DNA of 5,000 nucleotides, from NCBI GenBank assembly GCA_937930135.1, contig CALGVO010000103.1:1-5000 (forward strand), given 5' to 3'. The translations under genes and the position numbers were made by a program. Numbering within the stretch: the first letter of the stretch is position 1; each line of letters begins with the position of its first letter. The notes under the pieces were generated by a model. That model searched no databases. It had not been told where the DNA came from and worked only from the letters and a program-made list of their open reading frames with translations. The stretch comes from an uncultured Synechococcus sp. (lineage in GTDB: Bacteria; Cyanobacteriota; Cyanobacteriia; PCC-6307; Cyanobiaceae). Shown here in pieces: positions 1 through 5,000 of this stretch.

Positions 1-1347
1 GGCTCTCCCTACAGCTCGCCGTCGAGCTTCGCGCTCAACCCCTGGTTCCTCGATGCTGATGAGTTGGTGGCGCAGGGCTACCTGGCGTCCGAGAGCCTGA
101 GCGGCCTTCCCGGGCAGGACGCTCAGGCCTGCAATGAAGGGGCAGTGGATCTGGCCCTGGCCGAGCGCCGGGCCGCCGCCCTCGGCGAGGCGCTGCTGGT
201 GGCCTGGCCGGAGCAGTCGGCGGAGCGTCAGCGTCGCTTTGCGGCTTGGTGTTCCCAGCAGGCGTTCTGGTTGGAGGATCACGCCGCCTTCATGGAACTG
301 CGTCGCCAACAGGAGGGGCGCCCGTGGTGGACCTGGCCAGAGCCTCTGGCACAACGCCAGCGCCGGGCCCTGGAGCACTGGCGCAGGGAGCATGGGCCTG
401 CGCTGCAGTGTCAGCGCCTGCTCCAGTGGCATGCCGATCGGCAGTGGCAGGCCCTTCACGCCCTGGCTCAGGATCTGGGGGTGCGCCTGTTCGGCGATTT
501 GCCCTTCTATGTGGCCCGCGACAGCGCCGATGTCTGGAGCCATCGCCAGCTCTTTGCGCTGACGCCGGCGGGGGAGCTCATTCTCCAGAGCGGTGTGCCG
601 CCGGATTACTTCTCCGCCACGGGCCAGCTCTGGGGCACGCCGGTGTACCGCTGGTGGCGGCATCGGCTCAGCCGCTTCCGTTGGTGGCGCCAACGCTTCC
701 GGCGTCAGTGGCAGCTGGCGGATCTGCTCAGGCTGGATCATTTCCGTGCCCTGGCGGCTTACTGGGCGGTGCCCGGCGCCGACGACACAGCGATGGCGGG
801 GAGCTGGCGACCCTCGCCGGGGGCTCCACTGTTGCGTTGCTTACGCCGTGATGTCGGTGGGGTGCTGCCGCTGGTGGCGGAGGATCTCGGTGTGGTCACC
901 GCTGAGGTGGAAGAGCTGCGGGATCGCTTTGCGCTGCCTGGCATGAAAATTCTTCAGTTCGCCTTTGACGGCAATCCCAACAACCCCTATCTGCCCGCCA
1001 ACATCAAGGGGGAGCGCTGGGTTGTCTACACGGGCACCCACGACAACTCCACCAGCCTCGGCTGGTGGCAGGGCCTGGATGAGGCGGCGAGGCAGCGGGT
1101 GACCGCCGTGGTGGGGCGGCCGCTGGAGGCGCCGGGTTGGCAGTTGCTGGAGCTGGGCCTGGCCACCAGCGCCGGGCTGGTGGTGGCACCGCTTCAGGAT
1201 CTGCTGCATCTCGATGATGTCGCCCGCTTCAACACCCCCGGCACGGTGGGTGGCAACTGGACCTGGCGGCTGGCGGTGGAACCTGCGGCGCTGGAGGGGG
1301 CGCTCAAGGGTTATGGGGAGCGCGGCGCCGTCTGGGGGAGGCGGTAA
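1..1347 (+). CDS. malQ: 4-alpha-glucanotransferase (amylomaltase, GH77), 5'-truncated by window edge
   Basis: This enzyme transfers alpha-1,4-glucan segments between maltodextrins in the cytoplasm, in glycogen and maltodextrin turnover. The reading frame is open from base 1 and begins with GSPYSSPSSFALNPWF, the family's conserved substrate-site segment, so the true start lies outside the window. The 448 visible codons compare with about 500 for the family. Conserved blocks follow in order: GDLPFYVARDSADVW (from about 494), VPPDYFSATGQLWGTPVY (from about 595), RLDHFRAL, VAEDLGVVT, YTGTHDNSTS and FNTPGTVGGNW. From GH77 knowledge, the nucleophile is the Asp codon at 736, the acid/base the Glu codon at 880, and the stabiliser the Asp codon at 1042, so the enzyme looks intact. 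The final 37 bp overlap the end of the convergent RodZ-like gene. Family assignment is very secure; the physiological role is inferred. Confidence 0.95.
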   Translation, partial: GSPYSSPSSFALNPWFLDADELVAQGYLASESLSGLPGQDAQACNEGAVDLALAERRAAALGEALLVAWPEQSAERQRRFAAWCSQQAFWLEDHAAFMELRRQQEGRPWWTWPEPLAQRQRRALEHWRREHGPALQCQRLLQWHADRQWQALHALAQDLGVRLFGDLPFYVARDSADVWSHRQLFALTPAGELILQSGVPPDYFSATGQLWGTPVYRWWRHRLSRFRWWRQRFRRQWQLADLLRLDHFRALAAYWAVPGADDTAMAGSWRPSPGAPLLRCLRRDVGGVLPLVAEDLGVVTAEVEELRDRFALPGMKILQFAFDGNPNNPYLPANIKGERWVVYTGTHDNSTSLGWWQGLDEAARQRVTAVVGRPLEAPGWQLLELGLATSAGLVVAPLQDLLHLDDVARFNTPGTVGGNWTWRLAVEPAALEGALKGYGERGAVWGRR

Positions 1348-2195
1348 GTCCCAGGTTGGTCCTTGATGGCGGTGAGGGAAGCACCGTTCCAGAGCACCTG
1401 ATCGGTGGCCGTCGGGGCTGGGTCGATGCTGAGGCTGAAGGGGGGGAGCAACTGGAGGCTGAGCTTGCCCTGGGCACCGTTGAGTTGGCTGCGATCGCCG
1501 CCGGCGCTGCTGAAACGGATGGCGCTCGGGCGGTTGAGCGACAGTTCCAGCACTCCGGTGCGGGCAGGGGCATTGTTGGCGTTGGCTTCTTCACGCGGCG
1601 GCAGCCATTGACTGAGGGGGCGCCGGCGCGCTTCATCCAGGGGGCGCAGACCCTGGAGAGCCGGGTCGCTGGTGTCGGCGGCGAGCTGGAGATCGTCGCT
1701 GCTGGGCGGAATCGGAGTGAGGCTGAGGCTGTTGCGCATGGCGAGGTAGCGCTGTTGCTGGTTCAGGGCCAGCAGGGACCCCATCATCACGAGGGCATAC
1801 ACGACGCTGCCCTGCCAGGTGGTGAAGATGTCGATGCTGCCGATCGTGAATCGGGCTGCACCCCGTTGTCTGCCCTGCAGGCGTGAGGGCTGAGCCGGGG
1901 GCAAAGCGCCGTTGAGACTGCCTGGATTCAGATCCAGGTGGTGCTCCAGGCGGCTGAGCATGGCGCTTAGGTAGGCCGCTTCGGGCAGGCGGTCACGCCA
2001 ACCTTTCTCCAGGGCCTCGAGCACCGGGGTGGTGATTCTCATGTCGCTGGAGAGATCGCGCAGGGAGAGGTTGCGTTCTTCCCGGCGTTCCCGCAGCAGC
2101 TGTCCGGCGGCGAGCAAGGGATCCACGTCGTCGCTGCCGGTTCTCACCACAGCCTGATCGCGCTTGCGCCGTCGCCAGATCCAGGGAAACCTCAT
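1311..2195 (-). CDS. RodZ-like helix-turn-helix, single-pass membrane protein
   Basis: The 294-residue product starts at ATG 2195-2193, sharing ATGA with the stop of the upstream pseudouridine synthase; in-frame ATGs further upstream would overlap that gene and are disfavoured. A basic N-terminus (WRRRKR) is followed by a HTH_25/Xre-type domain at about residues 27-92 (LLRERREERNLSLRDLSSDM, then TPVLEALEKGWRDRLPEAAY), the layout seen at the start of RodZ proteins. One hydrophobic segment, about residues 130-145 (SVVYALVMMGSLLALN), should span the membrane. A Pro/Ser/Ala-rich linker leads to a C-terminal beta-rich region (about 213-288) in the place of the RodZ DUF4115 domain, though I see only weak similarity there. 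RodZ links MreB to the envelope in cell-shape control; whether this protein does so is inference. It is the last gene of the operon and lacks a clear Shine-Dalgarno, so coupled translation is likely. Confidence 0.75.
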   Translation of the reverse strand: MRFPWIWRRRKRDQAVVRTGSDDVDPLLAAGQLLRERREERNLSLRDLSSDMRITTPVLEALEKGWRDRLPEAAYLSAMLSRLEHHLDLNPGSLNGALPPAQPSRLQGRQRGAARFTIGSIDIFTTWQGSVVYALVMMGSLLALNQQQRYLAMRNSLSLTPIPPSSDDLQLAADTSDPALQGLRPLDEARRRPLSQWLPPREEANANNAPARTGVLELSLNRPSAIRFSSAGGDRSQLNGAQGKLSLQLLPPFSLSIDPAPTATDQVLWNGASLTAIKDQPGTYRLPQTAPRSP

Positions 2196-2932
2196 CGGCG
2201 CGTCGTCGACTGCCCCATCTCGGGCATCAGATGGCGCCATTCTCCCTTGTGCAGGGCCCTCCATTCACCCTCCGCCAGGGATCCCAGCGGGATGCCGGCG
2301 ATGGCGATCCGCTGCAAATCGAGTACTGGATGTCCGAGCTGGTCCGCTGTGCGACGAATCTGGCGGTTGCGGCCTTCTTGCAGTGTCACCTCCAGCAGGG
2401 TGCGGCCGCCTTCGCGGCGGAGGCGCTGCACCGTCGCCGGCTGGGTGCGCTGCCCATCCAGCCACACCCCGTCGCGCCAGCTCTGCAGTTGCCCAGGCGA
2501 TGGATCGCCCTCCAGCCAGACGCGGTAAGTCTTGCTGTGTTCGTAGCGGGGATGGCTGAGCCTCAGGGTGAGCTGGCCGCGGTTGGTGAGCAGCAGGGCG
2601 CCGCGACTGTCGGCATCGAGCCGTCCAATTGGGTGGAGGCCGCGGCGGAGGTGGTTCGGGATCAGATCGAGCACGGTGCGACGGCCGCGGGGGTCATGGC
2701 AGCTGCTGATCACCCCCACCGGTTTGTTGAGCAGGAGCAACCGGGTGGCTTCGGGTGTCCGCAAGGGTCTGCCATCCACACAGATCCGGTCCTGCTCCGG
2801 GTCGGCCCGATCACCAAGCCCCGCGACCTGGCCATTCACGCTCACCCGTTGCTGCCGCAGCAGCTCCTCCGCTTTACGGCGGGAGCAAAGGCCAGCGGCG
2901 GCGATCAGTTTCTGGAGGCGTTCCCCGTTCAA
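2192..2932 (-). CDS. rluB: 23S rRNA pseudouridine synthase, RluB/RsuA family
   Basis: The enzyme isomerises a specific uridine to pseudouridine in ribosomal RNA; RluB acts on the large subunit. The order is an N-terminal S4 RNA-binding domain (residues 4-55, ERLQKLIAAAGLCSRRKAEE), then LLLNKPVGVIS (66-76) and the catalytic motif GRLDADSRGALLLTNRG with Asp106. HSKTYRVWLEG (132-142) and the family motif EGRNRQIRR (186-194) follow. The length of 246 residues is normal. No ATG fits the S4 domain start. TTG at 2932-2930 gives LNGERLQ and overlaps the kinase stop as TTGA, with an AGG four bases upstream; I chose it. The frame is open further upstream to 3172, but that part lies wholly inside the kinase gene and has no domain. 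The usual Thr and Leu of the GRLDxxTxGLLLLT motif are Ser and Ala here. RluB versus RsuA or RluE/F rests on overall style only. Confidence 0.88.
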   Translation of the reverse strand: MNGERLQKLIAAAGLCSRRKAEELLRQQRVSVNGQVAGLGDRADPEQDRICVDGRPLRTPEATRLLLLNKPVGVISSCHDPRGRRTVLDLIPNHLRRGLHPIGRLDADSRGALLLTNRGQLTLRLSHPRYEHSKTYRVWLEGDPSPGQLQSWRDGVWLDGQRTQPATVQRLRREGGRTLLEVTLQEGRNRQIRRTADQLGHPVLDLQRIAIAGIPLGSLAEGEWRALHKGEWRHLMPEMGQSTTRR

Positions 2933-4074
2933 GCTGCCTGGCCACCCTTGGGGAGCAGCAGCTCCACATTCGTGCCGCCTTCGGGATGATTCCGGGCCTG
3001 GATACGTCCACCGTGATTGACGGCGATCTGCTGCACGATCGCCAGGCCGAGACCGCTGCCGCTGCGGTTCGAGCGCGCCCTGGAGGGATCGCCGCGGTAG
3101 AAGCGCTGGAACATGTTGTTGAGATCCTTCTCGCTGAGGCCGGGGCCATGGTCCCGGATCGAGAGCAGCCACCAGCCACCGCTGGGCAGGATTTCGACCT
3201 CCACCTGGCTGTGGTCGGGGGAATAGCGCAGGGCGTTGTCGAGCAGGTTGAGGATGGCCCGGTGCAGGCGCCGCTGGTCGCCGAGCAGGGGTGCCTGCTC
3301 ATCGCTGTTCAGGGCCAGCGACACCCCGCGCTCTTCGGCGAGGGGGCGGATGCTCGTCCAGGCGTTCTCCACCAGATTGTCGAGGCAGAGCGCGCTGTAG
3401 GCCTGGTTGTCGCGGGGCAGGCTGTTTTCCAGGCGCGAGAGTTCGAGCAGGTCCTCCACCATCAGCTGCAGCCGCCGTAATTCCTTCTGGAGGCGCTCCA
3501 CCAGCACGGTGTCTTGCCCCTGGACGGCGGATTCGAGCCGATCGCTCACGAGCATCAGGGCGGTGAGGGGCGTTTTCAGTTCATGGGCCACATCGCTGAC
3601 CCAGCGCTCCTGTTGCTGTTGCTGGGCTTCGAGGGAGCGACAGCTCTGGAGCAGCACGAGCAGCCATTCATCCGATCCGGGCAGCACGATCGCTTCGAGT
3701 GGGTCGCTCTGCCATTCCCATTCCGTGCGCTGGGGACGTTGCTGGTGGCGAACCTGCACGATCGCTTCCTCCAGCTCGGGAATGGAGAGCACCTCTTCGA
3801 GCGGTTGGCCGCGCACGAGCACGTTGCGGGAGATCTGCAGCAACCGCTCCGCCTTTTCGTTGATGTAAGCGATGGTGAGATCGGGGGTGAGGATCAACCA
3901 TCCCTGGGTGGCGGCATCGATCCAGGCGAGCAGCTGGGGGGTGGTGAGGGTCTTGCCCTGGAGCACCGCACCCTGTTGGGACCGTCGCTGGCGCTGCTGC
4001 CGTTGCCCTGTCCAGCTGACGCCCACTCCGATCGCTGCCCCCAGCACCAGGCCCAGGCCGAGCTGTTCTGCCAT
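2929..4074 (-). CDS. sphS: membrane-anchored PAS sensor histidine kinase, SphS/PhoR type
   Basis: This kinase should autophosphorylate and pass phosphate to the response regulator encoded just upstream. It has 381 residues. A single hydrophobic N-terminal segment (about 4-21) leads into a basic Gln/Arg-rich stretch, then a PAS-like domain (about 45-142: AATQGWLILTPDLTIAYINE). The HisKA H-box VSDVAHELKTPLTA has the phospho-acceptor His164. The ATPase domain carries the N-box NLLDNALRYSP (277-287), G1 DHGPGL (308-313), F-box FQRFYRGD (322-329) and G2 GSGLGLAI (339-346), so it looks active. There is no periplasmic sensor loop, as in cyanobacterial SphS, which has one hydrophobic region plus PAS. 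A Shine-Dalgarno GAGG (4081-4084) sits six bases before the ATG and overlaps the regulator's stop codon. Kinase function is certain; the phosphate assignment is inferred from architecture and partner, and another stress-sensing kinase is possible. Confidence 0.93.
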   Translation of the reverse strand: MAEQLGLGLVLGAAIGVGVSWTGQRQQRQRRSQQGAVLQGKTLTTPQLLAWIDAATQGWLILTPDLTIAYINEKAERLLQISRNVLVRGQPLEEVLSIPELEEAIVQVRHQQRPQRTEWEWQSDPLEAIVLPGSDEWLLVLLQSCRSLEAQQQQQERWVSDVAHELKTPLTALMLVSDRLESAVQGQDTVLVERLQKELRRLQLMVEDLLELSRLENSLPRDNQAYSALCLDNLVENAWTSIRPLAEERGVSLALNSDEQAPLLGDQRRLHRAILNLLDNALRYSPDHSQVEVEILPSGGWWLLSIRDHGPGLSEKDLNNMFQRFYRGDPSRARSNRSGSGLGLAIVQQIAVNHGGRIQARNHPEGGTNVELLLPKGGQAA

Positions 4075-4080
4075 CGCCTG

Positions 4081-4084
4081 CCTC
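4081..4084 (-). promoter_or_regulatory. ribosome binding site of the histidine kinase gene
   Basis: On the minus strand GAGG lies six bases before the kinase ATG (4074-4072). Three of its bases, or their neighbours, belong to the TGA stop of the response regulator (4085-4083). Termination and reinitiation are therefore physically linked, which supports translation of kinase and regulator from one mRNA. Confidence 0.6.
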
Positions 4085-4832
4085 AGCCGAAGCGGTAACC
4101 GAAACCGCGCACGGTGCGGATGTGCTTCGGTGCGGAGGGTTCGTCTTCGATCTTCTCCCTGAGCCAGCGGATGTGCACATCCACGGTTTTGGTGTCGCCC
4201 ACGAAATCGATGCCCCAGATGCGCTCCAACAGCTGATCACGGCTCCACACCCGGCGGGGATTCTTGATGAACAGCTCGAGGATTTTGTATTCCTTCGGGG
4301 AGAGGGTCAGGTCGTTGTTGTCGCGGCTGACTCGGCATTCCTCGGCAAACAGGCAGAGGTTTTCGTGGCGATACACCTGGGGTGGTGATTCGCTGCTGGA
4401 GGGTTGCTGGGAGCGGCGCAACAAGGCGCGGCAGCGGGCCACCAGTTCGCGCAGGCCGAAGGGTTTGACCAGGTAGTCGTCGGCACCCACCTCCAGGCCG
4501 AGCACGCGATCGGTTTCGCTGTCGCGGGCGCTGATCACCAGGATCGGGGTGCTGTTGTCGTTTTTGCGCAGCTGACGGCAGAGATCGAGACCGCCGAGGC
4601 CGGGAAGCATCAGATCGAGCACCACGAGATCGACCGGTTCGGCGGCGTCGTCGGTGAGGGAGGCCAGCGCTTCGGCACCATCGCCGCAGGCCATCACCTC
4701 GAACCCTTCGGCTTTCAGGGCTTCACGGACCGTTTCCCGGATCGATTCATCGTCTTCCACCAGGAGAAGCCGGGCCGTGCTGACGGCCGTGGTGGCTGGG
4801 CTGATCACCGGGAAGCTCCGCTCTAGCGCCAT
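4083..4832 (-). CDS. sphR: OmpR/PhoB-family response regulator, SphR type
   Basis: This is a DNA-binding response regulator, probably the phosphate-limitation regulator SphR (PhoB of marine Synechococcus). From ATG 4832-4830 it has 249 residues. The receiver domain (about 20-140) keeps the acidic pocket E26-D27-D28, phospho-acceptor D73 (VVLDLMLP), S101 (VISARD) and K123 (LVKPFG). A Ser/Pro/Gln linker (141-152) leads to a winged-helix domain (155-248) with LSPKEYKILELF, the recognition helix TKTVDVHIRWLREKIE (214-229) and the terminal hairpin VRGFGYRFG. Two other starts exist: TTG at 4850, and GTG at 4808, which has a better GGAG seven bases upstream and would remove eight residues. The gene is first in the operon, and the kinase starts 8 nt after its stop. 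It is less like RpaB, whose receiver carries different signature motifs. The family is certain; the SphR name is probable. Confidence 0.92.
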   Translation of the reverse strand: MALERSFPVISPATTAVSTARLLLVEDDESIRETVREALKAEGFEVMACGDGAEALASLTDDAAEPVDLVVLDLMLPGLGGLDLCRQLRKNDNSTPILVISARDSETDRVLGLEVGADDYLVKPFGLRELVARCRALLRRSQQPSSSESPPQVYRHENLCLFAEECRVSRDNNDLTLSPKEYKILELFIKNPRRVWSRDQLLERIWGIDFVGDTKTVDVHIRWLREKIEDEPSAPKHIRTVRGFGYRFG

Positions 4833-4874
4833 TCTGCCCAGGCGATACAACCTTGCCCGGGGAAGGCGGCGATC

Positions 4875-4892
4875 CCTGTAAACGATGGTAAA
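4875..4892 (-). promoter_or_regulatory. HLR1-like direct repeat, candidate RpaB binding site
   Basis: On the minus strand two half-sites, TTTACCAT (4892-4885) and TTTACAGG (4882-4875), are separated by two bases. The HLR1 element bound by the cyanobacterial regulator RpaB is (G/T)TTACA(T/A)(T/A), two bases, and the same again. Thirteen of the 16 specified positions agree; the misses are one in the first half and the last two of the second. The site lies 43-60 bases upstream of the response-regulator ATG and 31-48 bases upstream of the sigma-factor ATG, so it could act on either gene. Short motifs arise by chance, so this is a candidate only. Confidence 0.4.
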
Positions 4893-4917
4893 TTACGAAA
4901 CAGGTCGGTTTCGTAAT
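4892..4917. repeat. perfect 10-bp inverted repeat with 6-base spacer, possible operator or 5' hairpin
   Basis: ATTACGAAAC (4892-4901) and GTTTCGTAAT (4908-4917) are exact reverse complements around AGGTCG. The repeat ends five bases before the sigma-factor ATG. As DNA it has the size and symmetry of a site for a dimeric repressor or activator. As RNA it would fold into a 10-bp stem with a 6-base loop that carries the only AGG near the start codon. No T-run follows, so it is not an intrinsic terminator. It does not match the Fur, LexA, NtcA or CRP consensus patterns that I know. Confidence 0.8.
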
Positions 4918-4922
4918 GACAC

Positions 4923-5000
4923 ATGGCACCCCTGTCCGTTCTCCCCGACGTCGATCTGGTGCGCTCGTACCTGCGGGACATCGGTCGTGTGCCGTTGCTG
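4923..5000 (+). CDS. RNA polymerase sigma-70 family factor, probably group 2; 3'-truncated by window edge
   Basis: Only 26 codons are visible. They encode MAPLSVLPDVDLVRSYLRDI and then GRVPLL. The DLVRSYLRDIGRVPLL part matches region 1.2 of cyanobacterial sigma-70 factors, which bind core RNA polymerase and direct promoter choice. Region 1.2 begins about ten residues from the start, so the acidic region 1.1 and long head of the principal factor are absent. That favours a group 2 (stress or high-light) sigma factor over SigA. The start is well fixed: an in-frame TGA at 4917-4919 lies two codons upstream, and the next in-frame GTG falls inside region 1.2. No Shine-Dalgarno occurs at normal spacing; the only AGG nearby (4902-4904) lies in the loop of an inverted repeat. 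The gene is divergent from the regulator operon. Which group 2 member it is cannot be told from this fragment. Confidence 0.85.
   Translation, partial: MAPLSVLPDVDLVRSYLRDIGRVPLL

Larger units (their letters stand above)
4833..4922. promoter_or_regulatory. divergent promoter region between the regulator operon and the sigma factor
   Basis: These 90 bp must hold the start signals for the first gene of the minus-strand operon and probably for the sigma factor. The half nearer the sigma gene (about 4875-4922) is visibly AT-richer than the rest of the window and holds the inverted and direct repeats. The half nearer the regulator (4833-4874) is GC-rich. I could not place a convincing -35/-10 pair at normal spacing for either direction. 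TTTACA (4882-4877, minus) resembles a -35 and TAAATT (4889-4894, plus) a -10, but neither has a good partner. Confidence 0.6.

Noticed and set aside
1300..1400. Intrinsic terminator between malQ and the RodZ-like gene
   Set aside because: The genes overlap by 37 bp, and I found no stem followed by a T-run in either direction.
1491..1498. GCGATCGC, the HIP1 palindrome common in many cyanobacteria
   Set aside because: I saw one copy in 5 kb, inside a coding region. In GC-rich DNA this is not evidence of HIP1 enrichment.
2933..3172. 5' extension of the pseudouridine synthase frame to an ATG at 3172
   Set aside because: It lies entirely inside the kinase ATPase domain, has no recognisable domain and is Arg/Pro/Gln-rich, as expected for an alternative frame in GC-rich DNA. 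The TTG at 2932 fits the S4 domain start.
3684..3772. Repeated 13-mer GCACGATCGCTTC in the kinase gene
   Set aside because: Both copies are in coding sequence and encode similar short peptides (EAIV). With only two copies this is best explained by codon use.
1356..4826. Long plus-strand open frames opposite the operon (for example 1356-1886, 2231-2989, 2755-3480, 3514-4098, 4404-4826)
   Set aside because: They are antisense to genes with strong motifs. Their products are Ala/Gly/Glu/Gln-rich with no domain, which is typical of GC-rich shadow frames.
4875..4892. Reading the TTTAC direct repeat as a Pho box (SphR autoregulation)
   Set aside because: The cyanobacterial Pho box has 8-bp repeats at 11-bp spacing with a PyTTAA core. 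Here the spacing is 10 bp and the core is TTTAC, which fits HLR1 better.
1..5000. A novel defence, mobile or secondary-metabolite system
   Set aside because: Every substantial gene belongs to a familiar core family. There are no transposase, integrase, toxin-antitoxin or nuclease motifs, and no repeat arrays.

Overview
The window is GC-rich, densely packed bacterial DNA. Protein signatures point to a cyanobacterium, most likely a picocyanobacterium of the Synechococcus/Cyanobium type. The two-component pair resembles SphR/SphS, and the right edge opens a short-headed sigma-70 factor with the cyanobacterial-style N-terminus (DLVRSYLRDIGRVPLL). The taxon is inferred from protein style only; no rRNA is present.

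Layout: (1) 1-1347, plus strand: the 3' part of a 4-alpha-glucanotransferase gene (malQ), with the catalytic residues visible. (2) 1311-4832, minus strand: a four-gene cluster read from right to left. It runs response regulator (SphR/PhoB type), membrane-anchored PAS histidine kinase (SphS/PhoR type), 23S rRNA pseudouridine synthase (RluB/RsuA family), then a RodZ-like helix-turn-helix membrane protein. The four genes are separated by 8 nt, a TTGA overlap and an ATGA overlap, so they almost certainly form one translationally coupled operon. The last gene runs 37 bp into the end of malQ from the opposite side. (3) 4833-4922: a 90-bp divergent intergenic region. It holds a perfect 10-bp inverted repeat and, abutting it, a direct repeat resembling the RpaB-binding HLR1 element. 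(4) 4923-5000, plus strand: the start of a sigma-70 family factor, probably group 2.

Functionally, the regulator and kinase should form a phosphorelay, most likely for phosphate limitation. They share a transcript with a ribosome-modifying enzyme and a cell-shape or membrane HTH protein. The sigma factor is divergent from the operon, so the 90-bp spacer may control both. MalQ belongs to glycogen and maltodextrin metabolism and appears unrelated apart from the tail-to-tail overlap.

There is no gene-free stretch over 300 bp. I see no RNA genes, mobile elements or CRISPR arrays. I found no clearly new multi-gene system; the most interesting sequence is the compact regulatory spacer at 4875-4917.
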